This document shows positions 36,968 through 46,920 of a stretch of 64,000 nucleotides of DNA, piece after piece. Numbering within the stretch: the stretch's first letter is position 1; each line of letters begins with the position of its first letter. The DNA is taken from assembly GCA_032615215.1 (NCBI GenBank), contig CP128433.1:1509501-1573500 (forward strand). Reading direction: 5' to 3'. The notes under the pieces were generated by a model, which was not told where the DNA came from, searched no databases, and was given only the letters and a program-made list of their open reading frames with translations. The position numbers were made by a program, and so were the translations under genes. The stretch is from Microbulbifer sp. MKSA007 (GTDB lineage: Bacteria; Pseudomonadota; Gammaproteobacteria; Pseudomonadales; Cellvibrionaceae).

Positions 36968-37522
36968 ATGAAAAGATTAGCCTTTAGTCTATGTTTCTTG
37001 TTGAGTAGTGGGGTACAGGCATCGTGCCACTTGGAAGAATATGAACGCTTTATCAATACTCAAAGCTTGGTAATGCTTGAAGCATCCGTGAAACTATTTG
37101 AGGAGGATAAGGAGAAGTTTAAAATTATTAAACCGTTTGTAAAATTGGAAGTGCGCAATAACAAGCTTAAGGTTTATGTGGCGAAGAAGTTGAGTGAGAA
37201 GGAATCCACCGTTCTTAACTTTGACGGCCCTATTGCGAATTACGTTCCCAGCGTATCGGTACAAATTATGCCGGATGGCTCCATACGGGATAAAGTTGAT
37301 TTGGCGATGTCTGATGATGTTTTTTATCGCACAGAGAAAACTGCCATGGCACCACTGCAAAGCTTATATATGTTTAACGAGGGAATGAATGCAGCGGAAA
37401 AGAGAAAATTCACACGTGCAAGAAACTCCCTGAGTAAGCATATGGAGACCATTGAACAATTTTCATATATGAAAAGAGCCTTCACAATGCGTCTTGAAAA
37501 TGTTTGTCCGGTAAATAGCTAA
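36968..37522 (+). CDS. Exported protein of unknown function
   Basis: A 184-residue protein starting at ATG 36968 with a signal peptide (MKRLAFSLCFLLSSGVQAS), so probably periplasmic. The mature chain is charged and mixed alpha/beta (YERFINTQSLVMLEASVKLF, NKLKVYVAKKLSEKE), with cysteines near both ends that could pair. No family was recognised. The YnfA gene starts 14 bases after its stop, so they may be cotranscribed, but no functional link is evident. Confidence 0.7.
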   Translation: MKRLAFSLCFLLSSGVQASCHLEEYERFINTQSLVMLEASVKLFEEDKEKFKIIKPFVKLEVRNNKLKVYVAKKLSEKESTVLNFDGPIANYVPSVSVQIMPDGSIRDKVDLAMSDDVFYRTEKTAMAPLQSLYMFNEGMNAAEKRKFTRARNSLSKHMETIEQFSYMKRAFTMRLENVCPVNS

Positions 37523-37536
37523 ACACCTAGACGTTC

Positions 37537-37881
37537 ATGCTACTGTTTGAAATAAAAACTATAGCTTTGTTCCTGGCTACGGCGCTTGCAGAGATAATAG
37601 GCTGCTACACGGCTTACTTGTGGTTAAAGCAGGACAAGAGTATTTGGCTTCTAGTACCTGGCGGTATAAGTTTGGCGATATTTGCTTGGTTATTGACGTT
37701 GCATCCGGCTCCAGCGGGCCGGGTGTATGCCGCCTATGGGGGAATTTATATTTTTTCCTCAATAATGTGGTTATGGCTGGTTAACGGTGTTAAACCCACT
37801 GTTTGGGATGTGAGTGGTGCCGCTGTAGCAATGCTGGGTATGGCTATCATTATGTTTTCACCGAGGCAGATGATCAATTAG
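37537..37881 (+). CDS. ynfA: YnfA family small membrane protein
   Basis: A 114-residue protein with four hydrophobic helices, matching the YnfA/UPF0060 family in length. Family blocks are [35 protein letters not shown] and [19 protein letters not shown]. Relatives belong to the small multidrug resistance fold, and an efflux role has been suggested for some. It lies just after the exported-protein gene. ATG at 37537. Confidence 0.92.
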   Translation: MLLFEIKTIALFLATALAEIIGCYTAYLWLKQDKSIWLLVPGGISLAIFAWLLTLHPAPAGRVYAAYGGIYIFSSIMWLWLVNGVKPTVWDVSGAAVAMLGMAIIMFSPRQMIN

Positions 37882-37964
37882 ATTTGATAAATCTATGCGC
37901 TTATTTAAGGGTGACTTTGTGATTTATCCTTAAAGCTGAGAAATTCTTGGATCGCGTAAATATC

Positions 37965-38945
37965 TTACAGTTTATTAAGCCAGCTGATAATTGCTTCGTG
38001 TTCAATATTTCCAATGGTCGATATGCTTGGGTGGCTTCTATTGGGAATTTTCACCAAATTAATATTTGATTGATCTAAAGCTATATAATTACCATAGGGT
38101 GCAATTAGATCCGAGGGGGAAGATATTAGCAGTATGGGGAGCTTGGAAGAATAGAGAAGGGGAAGTATATTGGTATCACTCGGTTCAATACCAGACTGCT
38201 CCAGAGCCAGATTTGCTCCTTTTCGAATTTTATTTTCGGGTATAACCCGGCTAAGTATGGGATGATTGAGCCTACCGTAGTTATACACGGCTTGATCAAA
38301 AGGGACCATTGGGGCAAGTAAAATAATTCCATTTAAGTCAGATCTCATGGCTGAGATATAGAGAGCCGTTAAGGCTCCCATAGAGTTTCCTACGATATAT
38401 AAGGGCTTGTCCTTGATGTCCCCTTTACTGATGAGTGCATCAATAAGTTTATTGATGATTTCACTATCTCCTACACCATATTTTTTGGTGCTATTCGATT
38501 CCCCGTGACCAAGGAGGTCCGGAGCTACAACTTGAAATCCAAGAAAGCGAAAGTATTGAGCAGAAAATAACATGAACTCTTTTGATGATCGGAACCCATG
38601 TAATAAAATCACTGTTCCAGAATATTTTTCTTTCAGTGCATCTTTTGGTAAATCAAGTTTAACGGTGCTTTCTTTGCCGTCGGTGTCATATTTGACTGAG
38701 TAATGAATGCCGTCTTTAGATGAAGCAGGAGCGTGATAATACCTGATGTATTCTTTGCTTTTTTCTATATCATAGCTGCCTTTTTTAAACCCTAAGTCTT
38801 TAATTTGTTCTTGGGTTATTGTCTCATTGAAAGGAAAGCTTTCAGATTTTTCAATAATTTTGGCAATTCTCTGAGAGAAGCTAGACATGCTAAAGCATGT
38901 GCTAATGACAGCAAATATCGTATTTAGTTTAATTGCATTTTTCAC
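37965..38945 (-). CDS. Exported alpha/beta hydrolase
   Basis: A 326-residue hydrolase. The N terminus MKNAIKLNTIFAVISTCFSM is hydrophobic and probably a signal peptide. Motifs are the oxyanion strand VILLHGFRSS, LLGHGESN, the nucleophile elbow VGNSMGALTA (GxSxxG), an acidic SSPSDLIAPY and a late RSHPSIS histidine. It resembles serine-hydrolase monoacylglycerol-lipase-like enzymes; the substrate is unknown. It is convergent with the YnfA gene. AT-rich composition compared with its right neighbours suggests acquisition. Confidence 0.8.
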   Translation of the reverse strand: MKNAIKLNTIFAVISTCFSMSSFSQRIAKIIEKSESFPFNETITQEQIKDLGFKKGSYDIEKSKEYIRYYHAPASSKDGIHYSVKYDTDGKESTVKLDLPKDALKEKYSGTVILLHGFRSSKEFMLFSAQYFRFLGFQVVAPDLLGHGESNSTKKYGVGDSEIINKLIDALISKGDIKDKPLYIVGNSMGALTALYISAMRSDLNGIILLAPMVPFDQAVYNYGRLNHPILSRVIPENKIRKGANLALEQSGIEPSDTNILPLLYSSKLPILLISSPSDLIAPYGNYIALDQSNINLVKIPNRSHPSISTIGNIEHEAIISWLNKL

Positions 38946-39310
38946 TGGCCGTTGATATCCAATGGACCTAATCGTATAGAGAAGGATATCTTGTTGCGAT
39001 TAGGTTTGGCTGGAATTGGTGCCAATATAGCCAGTTCCTGAAAATGGTAACTTATTTAGAGAGGCTAGGCGAAATCCCTCTAATGCTGGCAGGAGAGAAC
39101 ACCTTGTTTCTTTAGAGCTTGTTCGATCGTGCCAAATAAATGCTCGCCGAGTGTACTTTTTGTCTTAAATCAACAAGAGTGACGGCAAAATCAAAATTTG
39201 AGAAATTAGATTTTAATCTCTGTGGGCTGCGTGATACTTTATGCGCCACTATAGCTACATAGATGCGATTGCTGTATTTATGTACAGTATTGAGCTGTAT
39301 AAGGCAAGAG
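38946..39310. other. Promoter region of the SWIM operon and the divergent hydrolase
   Basis: About 365 AT-rich bases between divergent genes. It must hold the promoters of both. No operator recognised. Confidence 0.45.
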
Positions 39311-40705
39311 ATGAATATTTCCCTAGAGGTTGTGCAAGAACTGGCCCCAGACCAGGCTTCTTTAAACGCAGCCAAAAAACTGTTGAAGCCGGCTAAATGG
39401 CCTTTGCGCGGTAAAGCGGCTTCTGTAAATTGTATATGGGGGCAATGCCAAGGGTCGGGGGCCAATCCCTATTACACCATGGCAGATACAGTAGATCACG
39501 GTTACAAGTGTACCTGCCCCTCACGTAAGTTTCCCTGCAAGCATGTTCTAGCCCTTTTGTGGCAATTCGCCGACGGCCCGGATGACTTTATTGAGGCTGA
39601 AACACCGGAGTGGGTAGTGGAGTGGTTGGGGCGGCGGCGTAAGAGTAAGCCTGAAGCCCAAGCTGAGACAAAAGTTTCTACCAATAAAAACATTCACGGT
39701 ATTTCTGAGGAAACCTCGGAAAGTAAAGAGGAGCAAGAAAAAAAGGAAGCGGCCAGGGCTAAGCGGGCAGCGCAGACACGCGCTAAAACCAACAAGAGTA
39801 TCGCCACCGGGCTAGGTGAATTCCAGCAGTGGGTTGAGGATCAATTGCGTACTGGCATGGTGGGATTTCTCAAGGAACTTCGCCAGCGCTGCCGCTATAT
39901 CTCTGCGCGCTTGGTAGACGCCAAAGCTGCCGGCTTGGCATCCAGGGTTGATGAGCTTCCAGCCAAGGCCCTGGGGCTTGCACCACAGAAGCAGGCGGAA
40001 GTGGTATTCAAGGAGCTGGGGCAATTAATGTTACTCAGCAGTGCTTGGCTAACCGATGAGGAAGATGTGGATGCTCGTAGAGCTATTGCCGTTGCCGAGA
40101 ACCGTGACCAGGTCTTGGAAAACCCAGCCAGCCTCAGGCAAAGGGGCATTTGGCAGAATGTAGGAGAGAAAGTGAGCACCCGCCGCGATGGTTTGGTGAG
40201 CCACGCTTCCTGGTTGCTCAAGCTTGATAGTGACACCCCAGTATTTGCCCTGTTGTTGGATCACTATCCGGCTTCTGCGGGGCGCCGGGAGGTGGGCATT
40301 GGTATCGGCGCCAGTGTAGAAGGGGAGTTGGTTTTTTATCCCGGTCGCATGCCCCTGAGAGCTTTCCCTGTGGAGTTTAAAGTCGTGCAGGATGGTGTGA
40401 ATCAGAGATGGCCAGCCCAGCAAGAGAGCGTGTTCTCCCACTACCAAAAGCAGCTGTCTCAGCAACCCTGGATAGAGCAGGTACCGCACCTTCTTGAAGG
40501 GGGCGTCTACTGCGCTGTGCCAACGGCCATTACTGGTGGCGCTGCTCGAGTGGTCAGCAAACGCTACCGCTCAACAATGAACAGATTCCTTCTCTATTAC
40601 TGGGTTCAAAATTACAGGCGGCGTTTATTTTGTGGGATGGAAGCAGTGCTGAACTGCACAGCGCGCGGACAGATGAGTGGGGGACAATCGCATGCTAACG
40701 CCTGA
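39311..40705 (+). CDS. SWIM zinc finger protein, first gene of the MoxR/vWA operon
   Basis: A 464-residue protein. A SWIM-type zinc finger with the CxCx6CxH pattern is clear in YKCTCPSRKFPCKHVLALLW (ligands at about residues 67, 69, 76 and 78). A charged, Lys/Glu-rich linker (about 120-165) follows, then a mostly helical C-terminal region with no recognised domain. SWIM fingers bind DNA or proteins. It opens a five-gene operon; its end overlaps the next gene by 14 bases, indicating translational coupling. ATG at 39311 was chosen because it has AAGGCAAGAG directly upstream and begins the conserved part. Confidence 0.85.
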   Translation: MNISLEVVQELAPDQASLNAAKKLLKPAKWPLRGKAASVNCIWGQCQGSGANPYYTMADTVDHGYKCTCPSRKFPCKHVLALLWQFADGPDDFIEAETPEWVVEWLGRRRKSKPEAQAETKVSTNKNIHGISEETSESKEEQEKKEAARAKRAAQTRAKTNKSIATGLGEFQQWVEDQLRTGMVGFLKELRQRCRYISARLVDAKAAGLASRVDELPAKALGLAPQKQAEVVFKELGQLMLLSSAWLTDEEDVDARRAIAVAENRDQVLENPASLRQRGIWQNVGEKVSTRRDGLVSHASWLLKLDSDTPVFALLLDHYPASAGRREVGIGIGASVEGELVFYPGRMPLRAFPVEFKVVQDGVNQRWPAQQESVFSHYQKQLSQQPWIEQVPHLLEGGVYCAVPTAITGGAARVVSKRYRSTMNRFLLYYWVQNYRRRLFCGMEAVLNCTARGQMSGGQSHANA

Positions 40706-42191
40706 GAAAATCCAGGAAGAGCAGTTGTTGGTAGAGCGCCTACAGCAGCGTTGGATGGTGGGCAGTGATTTGCCCTTAGAGCTCGACGCCCTACCTGAGT
40801 CCTGGCGTCCATTGTTTGAAGGCCTGGAAGAGGAGCGCTTGGCATCAGCGGCGGTAGCGCTTCTCAGCCAGCATCAAAGCGCACTCTACCAGCCCCAGGC
40901 TCCAGCAGAATTACGCGAATTTCCCTTGTTGCCCGAGTTGAATAAGCCCGTGCTTCCCTACCCAATGCGGGCCCATTTTCGTCGTGTCACTGAAAGCGTT
41001 CAGTCCCGCTCTATGGAGCAAACCGGATTGCTCCTGAAGTTGCTGTTACAGCGGGGATTTATTGCCCATCCTGCGGACTGGCTTCCCTCAAGTAATGATG
41101 AAGGCTTGCCGGAAGTATATCTTCCCTGGTCACAATGGGCCGCGAATGAGCGGGGTAGTATTGATAATACTGAAGTGTTAACTGAGGAAAACTGGGATGA
41201 TTGGTATCCTGCCAGTCGCCTGGCAAAGCTCAGGGAGTTGCGCTTCAGTAAACCCGCCGCCGCTTTAAATTTGATCCAGACCTGCGCCGGGCGTGAACCC
41301 GCTGATAAACGTTTAAGGATCGTGCGAGTTCTTGCTATCCGGCTGAGTGAGTCCGATGGGGAATATTTACAGTCCCTGCTTAAAGATCGTTCACAAAAGG
41401 TGGCGCGTCTTGCCAATCAGTATTTATCCCGATTGGGATTGTCATCGGAACTTGAATCCAATACTCAGGAAGAGTCTTCTGCGCAGGAATTGGCTGAGTT
41501 TTACGAATTAAAAAAAGTGGGCTTGGTAAAGAAGCAGTTGCAACTATTGCCCCGCAAGCTCAAGAGCAAAAAACAGCAAGCCATTCGCTCGGAATTTTTG
41601 CAGAAGGTATCTCTACAAAGCCTTGCGGAAGCACTGGGTATCACCGTGACTGACTTAGCTGGGGCTTGGCAGCTCGATAAAAATCGTGATTATGATAACC
41701 ACAGTTTTGTTACCAATGCGGTAGATACTTTGCCAGATAAGGCTATTGCCCTGTTGGTCACAAATATTGAGAGCTACCTGGATACCGGTGAGGCCGGTAT
41801 GTCTCTCCTGCACAGTTTATTGCCGCGCCTGGAACAGTCCCGCCGTGCCGAATTGATGTTTGGACTTTTGCGTAATAAAAAGGCCAAGGTTGATTTTCAG
41901 GGTCTACTCAAGTTTTTGCCCGAACCGTTAACGGAGCTTTCCTGGGATGATTTGAAAAAAACGTCACCCTGGAAGGCGCTGTTAAAGCTCGTTGTCGAGG
42001 AATTAAGTGAGAGTGGTTATTTGCAGTCTATTTATCTACAGAGGGAGTTGACTGCGTTGGGCTTGATGTTACCCAGAGAGACCGCTCGACAGTTACTGGA
42101 AGCGCTTTTTGAGCAGGGCGTGCTACGGGCAGACCCCGCAACTGACTGTCTTCGATTTAATAGCGAGCTTGCCGGCGTGGATGGCCTTTAG
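40692..42191 (+). CDS. DUF5691-type protein of the MoxR/vWA operon
   Basis: A 499-residue, largely helical protein matching what is annotated as DUF5691 in operons with SWIM, AAA and vWA proteins; I assign it from context and overall pattern. HEAT-like helical repeats are suggested by QSLLKDRSQKVARLANQYLS and similar segments in the middle, which would fit a scaffold. No catalytic motif was seen. ATG 40692 lies inside the end of the SWIM gene. The next gene starts 105 bases downstream, so the operon probably continues. Confidence 0.7.
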   Translation: MLTPEKIQEEQLLVERLQQRWMVGSDLPLELDALPESWRPLFEGLEEERLASAAVALLSQHQSALYQPQAPAELREFPLLPELNKPVLPYPMRAHFRRVTESVQSRSMEQTGLLLKLLLQRGFIAHPADWLPSSNDEGLPEVYLPWSQWAANERGSIDNTEVLTEENWDDWYPASRLAKLRELRFSKPAAALNLIQTCAGREPADKRLRIVRVLAIRLSESDGEYLQSLLKDRSQKVARLANQYLSRLGLSSELESNTQEESSAQELAEFYELKKVGLVKKQLQLLPRKLKSKKQQAIRSEFLQKVSLQSLAEALGITVTDLAGAWQLDKNRDYDNHSFVTNAVDTLPDKAIALLVTNIESYLDTGEAGMSLLHSLLPRLEQSRRAELMFGLLRNKKAKVDFQGLLKFLPEPLTELSWDDLKKTSPWKALLKLVVEELSESGYLQSIYLQRELTALGLMLPRETARQLLEALFEQGVLRADPATDCLRFNSELAGVDGL

Positions 42192-42296
42192 TCCATACAC
42201 ACCCAACACAGATTTAATTTTAAGACCGATCGTTGCCCGGCAAAATTCATAAAATAAGCAGTGAATTTCCGGGCAGGTAAAACAAAAGGATTCCCC

Positions 42297-43376
42297 ATGA
42301 GTGACGTACTTCGTCAACCCGCTGAAATTACCTACCAATCAGAACTGGATGCCTTAAAAGCAGAAGACACCGGAAAAAAACCAGAGAATTGGAGTCTGTC
42401 TCCGCAGGCAGTCGTGAAATACTTGATGGGCGGCACAACGGCTGAAGGTGCTGAGATAAGTGCAAAATATATCGGCAACCGCCGCCTGATTGAAACTGCT
42501 GTTGCCACCCTCGCCACCGATCGAGCACTGCTGTTACTCGGTGTGCCGGGCACGGCAAAGTCCTGGGTATCTGAACACTTGTCTGCGGCGATCTGTGGCA
42601 ACAGTACCCGTGTGATCCAGTGTACGGCGGGCACCGACGAAAACCAGATTCGCTATGGCTGGAACTACGCTCAGCTACTGGCAAAGGGCCCCAGCAAAGA
42701 AGCCCTGGTGCCAACGCCTTTATATCGCGCTATGGAGCAGGGTACCTTGTGTCGCTTGGAAGAGCTGACTCGTATGGGTTCTGATGTTCAGGATACATTG
42801 ATTACCGTGCTGTCAGAGAAAATGCTGCCGATCCCCGAGTTGAATGATGCGGTTTATGCGCAGCGCGGTTTTAATGTAATCGCAACAGCCAATAACCGCG
42901 ATAAGGGCGTTAATGAATTATCCTCCGCACTAAAACGACGTTTCAATGTTGTGGTATTGCCGTTGCCCGATGATATGAATGAAGAGGTCAGCATTATTTC
43001 TCGCCGCGTGGCAGAGATGGGTGAGAGCCTGGAGTTGCCAGTACCGGCAAATGCCGGCGAAGAGATCGAGAAAATAGTGACCATTTTCCGCGAGCTACGC
43101 GGCGGTGAAACACTCGATGGAAAAATAACTCTGAAAACACCGTCCGGTAACTTGTCTACGGCTGAGGCAATTGCGGTAATGGTGGGTGGATTGAGCCAGG
43201 CGAACTGGTTTGGCGATGGTAAATTCAGTGCAGAAGAGCTTTCCAGTAATTTGGTGGGTGCCATTGTCAAAGATCCAGTGCAGGATAAAGCTGTATTGGA
43301 AGAGTACTTGGAAACGGTCCTGAAAAAGCGCCGAGACTTTGCCGGTTACTACCACACCATGAACGAAGTACTGTAA
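42297..43376 (+). CDS. MoxR family AAA+ ATPase
   Basis: A 359-residue AAA+ protein of the MoxR group. Walker A is GVPGTAKS (about residues 82-89), Walker B ends in LEELTRM with the catalytic Glu, sensor 1 is ATANNRD, and an arginine finger candidate is in SALKRRFN. MoxR ATPases act with vWA proteins as chaperones that insert metals or activate partner complexes, and the operon contains such a vWA protein. ATG at 42297 follows AAAAGGA. The DUF5682 gene begins ten bases after its stop. Confidence 0.9.
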   Translation: MSDVLRQPAEITYQSELDALKAEDTGKKPENWSLSPQAVVKYLMGGTTAEGAEISAKYIGNRRLIETAVATLATDRALLLLGVPGTAKSWVSEHLSAAICGNSTRVIQCTAGTDENQIRYGWNYAQLLAKGPSKEALVPTPLYRAMEQGTLCRLEELTRMGSDVQDTLITVLSEKMLPIPELNDAVYAQRGFNVIATANNRDKGVNELSSALKRRFNVVVLPLPDDMNEEVSIISRRVAEMGESLELPVPANAGEEIEKIVTIFRELRGGETLDGKITLKTPSGNLSTAEAIAVMVGGLSQANWFGDGKFSAEELSSNLVGAIVKDPVQDKAVLEEYLETVLKKRRDFAGYYHTMNEVL

Positions 43377-43386
43377 GGGATATCCC

Positions 43387-45690
43387 GTGTCCAAGGTGGA
43401 TTGTCATTATTTTGGTATTCGGCACCACGGGCCCGGTTCTGCGCGGCGCCTTGTCGCCGCGTTGGATCAGCTGAAGCCAAAAAAAGTATTGATAGAGGGC
43501 CCCGCTGATTGCAGTGAATTACTGCCTCTGCTGGCTAGCGCACAGATGCAGCCGCCGGTAGCGCTACTCGGCTATGCTGCAGAGTCGCCCGGCTCCAGCC
43601 TTTACTACCCGTTTGTGGAATACTCCCCTGAGTACCAGGCCTGCCTATGGGCTGTACAACAGGGGGTAGAAGTTAAATTCATTGATCTGCCCATTAATAT
43701 CCAGCTGGCGCAGTTACTCCAATCTGAAGCCCAGGACCCTGAAGCGGAGCAAAACGGCGGAGAGTCTGATTCCCCTGCGGTGGCAGGCGAGCCAGAGCCA
43801 CCATCTGATACCTCTGATCCTATCGGCCTTTTGGCGAAGCTGGCGGGTTATGAAGATGGTGAGGCCTGGTGGAATGACCTGATCGAGCAGAATAACGATG
43901 ACAGTGCGGAGATATTTGCCCGGGTAGAGTCGGCGATGACCGTGCTGCGCGGAGAAATAACTGAAACCGCGCCGTTATCGCAAAGGGATTTACTGCGCGA
44001 AGCCTATATGCGCCTGGAAATTGCCAAAGAAAAGAAAGGGGTGGAAGGTGAGGTTGCTGTAGTCTGTGGGGCCTGGCACTTACCGGCATTTCGTGAAAAG
44101 CACACAGCAAAAGATGACCGCGCACTGATTAAACAGCTGCCGGCGAAATTGCCCAAGAGCAAAGTGAAAACCACCTGGATTCCCTGGACATCGCCGCGAT
44201 TGGCGATGGCCTCCGGTTACGGGGCTGGGGTTGCTGCACCTATGTGGTACCAGCATATTTGGCGCGAGGGCACCGGCGAGCAGTGGCTGGAGCTTTGGTT
44301 TGGGCGGCTGGTGCGCGCATTGCGCGAAAGTGGGCAAGTGGTCTCTACGGCTTCGGTTATTGAAGCCGTGCGCCTGAGCCGCAGTTTGGCAGCCGTTAGA
44401 AATCGTCCAGCTCCGGGGTTTGAAGAAATTATTGAAGCCGCTGTGGCCTGCCTCTGTTTTGGCGAGCGCCTTATTTGGCAGCAGGTAGAGAGAGAGTTGC
44501 TTCTGGGGGAGCAAGTTGGGGCTATCCCCGAGGATGCCCCACTGGTGCCCCTGCTGGAGGATCTACAGCGCTGGCAGAAAAAGACCAAGCTAAAGCCCAC
44601 CGCTCTGGATAAAGAAGTTTCCCTGGATTTACGCAGTGATATCGGCCTGAATAAATCTACGTTACTGCACCGTCTTGCTGTGCTGGAAGTGCCTTGGGGT
44701 AAACCCTCCCATACCGGAAAAAGTCGCGGTACTTTCCGGGAAAACTGGGTGCTCAGCTGGCAGCCGGAGTATGCGGTAAAATTGGTGGAAAACTTAGTTT
44801 ACGGTTCCACCATTGAGCAAGCGGCTAACAATAAACTTATCGAGGCGATCTCGGCTGAGAGTCATTTGGGCAAGTTAGCAGAAGTGGTTTTGCTGTCCCT
44901 CGAATCTCAGTTGCACCGGGCTTCTGAAGCGGGCCTGAAGCGATTGGCCGAGAGAGCGGCTTTGGCCAGTGACGGTATCGAGCTTCTCGACAGCTTGCCG
45001 GCGTTAATTCAGGTACAGCGCTATGGTACCGCGCGAGAATTAGCATTGGAGCAAGTTGCCGGCCTGGTAGAACGCTTAGCCATGCAATCTGCCCTGGCCC
45101 TGCCGTACGCCTGTCGCAATCTTAACGATGAAGAGTCCCTACGGCTGCGAAACAGTATTCACAGCGCTCATCAGGCACTGCAATTGGCAGAGTTGGGTGA
45201 TGAAATCATGGAGGACTGGTGGCAAGCCTTCGAGCAACTGGTAGACAGCTCTCTTTCCAGTTTACAGGTCAGCGGCCTTTGTGCGCGTCTTTTGTATCAA
45301 GCTGAAAGATTTGATGGATATCGCTTACAGCAATTGCTGGAAAAATCCCTGTCTCCAGCGGTAGCTGCCGCCGATGCAGCACGATTTTTTGAGGGCTTTT
45401 TTGCCGAAGCGGTTGAGCGCCTGCTGTACGACCCGGTATTGATGGGAGCGGTACAGCGCTGGTTGCTGCATCTGGACGAAGAAGTATTTATCGAGTACTT
45501 GCCCTTGTTCCGGCGCGTATTTTCCAGTCTCGATGCGATGGAGCGTCGGCGCATGATGGAGCTGGTACTCGGTGCCCGATCTAACCACTCTGTATCCAAA
45601 GCCATTAATCCCGAAGTTTTGCCGCTGTGGTCAGAGCATCTATTGCGTATCGGCAAATTAATCCAGAAGGACAAGACATGGGCGCAGTAA
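43387..45690 (+). CDS. DUF5682-type protein, TraB/ChaN-like motifs
   Basis: A 767-residue protein matching the DUF5682 family by context and by its N terminus. That part has GIRHHGPGSARR (about residues 10-21), LIEGPADCSELLPL (36-48), FIDLPIN (99-105), LREAYMRLE and VVCGAWHLPAF (226-234). The pairing of an N-terminal EGP strand with a late G-A-x-H strand resembles the TraB/ChaN/EreA superfamily, so a metal-dependent hydrolase-like domain is possible (inference). The C-terminal two thirds are helical without recognised domains. GTG at 43387 has AAGGGA upstream. It overlaps the vWA gene by 13 bases. Confidence 0.75.
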   Translation: MSKVDCHYFGIRHHGPGSARRLVAALDQLKPKKVLIEGPADCSELLPLLASAQMQPPVALLGYAAESPGSSLYYPFVEYSPEYQACLWAVQQGVEVKFIDLPINIQLAQLLQSEAQDPEAEQNGGESDSPAVAGEPEPPSDTSDPIGLLAKLAGYEDGEAWWNDLIEQNNDDSAEIFARVESAMTVLRGEITETAPLSQRDLLREAYMRLEIAKEKKGVEGEVAVVCGAWHLPAFREKHTAKDDRALIKQLPAKLPKSKVKTTWIPWTSPRLAMASGYGAGVAAPMWYQHIWREGTGEQWLELWFGRLVRALRESGQVVSTASVIEAVRLSRSLAAVRNRPAPGFEEIIEAAVACLCFGERLIWQQVERELLLGEQVGAIPEDAPLVPLLEDLQRWQKKTKLKPTALDKEVSLDLRSDIGLNKSTLLHRLAVLEVPWGKPSHTGKSRGTFRENWVLSWQPEYAVKLVENLVYGSTIEQAANNKLIEAISAESHLGKLAEVVLLSLESQLHRASEAGLKRLAERAALASDGIELLDSLPALIQVQRYGTARELALEQVAGLVERLAMQSALALPYACRNLNDEESLRLRNSIHSAHQALQLAELGDEIMEDWWQAFEQLVDSSLSSLQVSGLCARLLYQAERFDGYRLQQLLEKSLSPAVAAADAARFFEGFFAEAVERLLYDPVLMGAVQRWLLHLDEEVFIEYLPLFRRVFSSLDAMERRRMMELVLGARSNHSVSKAINPEVLPLWSEHLLRIGKLIQKDKTWAQ

Positions 45691-46901
45691 ACGAAGTGTC
45701 TGAAGGGCAACAACCCGATGAGATAACGGTCGATAAAGACCAGCAAAAGGAACGCCGTTGGCGCCTGGTGCTAGGGGCTGATGAAGGTGAGTCCGGGCTT
45801 TCTGAGCGGGATATGCGTTTGTCCCAAGCGTTAAGTGCGCTTTATGGCAGCGGAGACTCAGAGTCTGGTAAAAAAGGTCGAGGCGGGTTGTCCCGCTCGT
45901 CGCCACAAGTTTCCCGTTGGCTGGGTGATATCCGCGAGTTCTTTCCGACTTCTGTGGTACAAGTTGTCCAGCGTGATGCGTTTGAACGCCTTGGCCTCAA
46001 GCAGATGCTCATGGAGCCTGAGTTTTTGTCAGCGATTGAAGCGGATGTTCACCTGGTCGCTGACTTGGTTAGTCTTCGTTCAGTGATGCCCGAGAAGACT
46101 ATTGAGACTGCTCGCCAGGTCATCAAGAAAGTGGTCGATGAGCTGATGGAGCGTTTGGAGCGAAAGACCACAGAAGCGGTTAGGGGAGCTGTCAATAAAT
46201 CAAAACGCAGCTTTAGGCCGCGTTTTGCCGATATCGACTGGCATAGAACTATTCAGCAAAATCTCAGGCACTACCAACATGACTACCACACAGTGGTGCC
46301 TGAGAAATTGATTGGTTTTATGCGACAAAGTCGCCGACTTGCGGACCTGGATGAAGTTATTCTATGTGTCGATCAGTCCGGCTCCATGGCGACATCGGTG
46401 GTGTACAGCTCAATCTTTGCAGCGGTAATGGCTTCAATACCGGCAGTGAAAACCAAACTGGTCTGCTTTGATACCGCAATAGTAGATCTTACTGAGGACC
46501 TGGAAGACCCAGTCAGCGTTTTGTTTGGCGTGCAACTGGGCGGTGGCACAGACATTAACCAGGCGGTGGCTTATTGTGAGGATAAAATTGAGCGGCCTGG
46601 CAAGACGCATTTAATCCTGATTACCGACCTGTATGAAGGGGGAAATGAAGAGGAGTTAAAAGCACGGGTTGCTAACCTTGTTCGCCAGGATGTAAATGTG
46701 ATTACCTTGCTGGCACTCAGTGATGATGGGCGTCCATCTTATGACCAGTCGCTGGCGGAAGAGTTTGCTGCGATAGGCTCTCCGGTTTTTGCCTGTACAC
46801 CGGATCAATTCCCGGACCTGATGGCAACGGCGCTGCGTCGCGAAGACGTCCTTAACTGGGCTGCAGATCAGGATATTAAAGCCGTTCGGCCAAAGACTTA
46901 A
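45678..46901 (+). CDS. vWA domain (CoxE-like) protein, last gene of the MoxR operon
   Basis: A 407-residue protein. The N-terminal half is helical and charged. From about residue 225 a von Willebrand factor A domain carries the MIDAS residues DQSGSMATS (232-240), a GGGTDIN block and ITDLYEGGNEEE, so metal-dependent ligand binding should be intact. CoxE-like vWA proteins pair with MoxR ATPases. ATG 45678 was chosen because AAGGAC precedes it and it overlaps the DUF5682 gene by 13 bases. No signal peptide, so the complex is cytoplasmic. A hairpin follows the stop codon. Confidence 0.88.
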   Translation: MGAVNEVSEGQQPDEITVDKDQQKERRWRLVLGADEGESGLSERDMRLSQALSALYGSGDSESGKKGRGGLSRSSPQVSRWLGDIREFFPTSVVQVVQRDAFERLGLKQMLMEPEFLSAIEADVHLVADLVSLRSVMPEKTIETARQVIKKVVDELMERLERKTTEAVRGAVNKSKRSFRPRFADIDWHRTIQQNLRHYQHDYHTVVPEKLIGFMRQSRRLADLDEVILCVDQSGSMATSVVYSSIFAAVMASIPAVKTKLVCFDTAIVDLTEDLEDPVSVLFGVQLGGGTDINQAVAYCEDKIERPGKTHLILITDLYEGGNEEELKARVANLVRQDVNVITLLALSDDGRPSYDQSLAEEFAAIGSPVFACTPDQFPDLMATALRREDVLNWAADQDIKAVRPKT

Positions 46902-46920
46902 TATCTTGTTAGTTAAGTGA

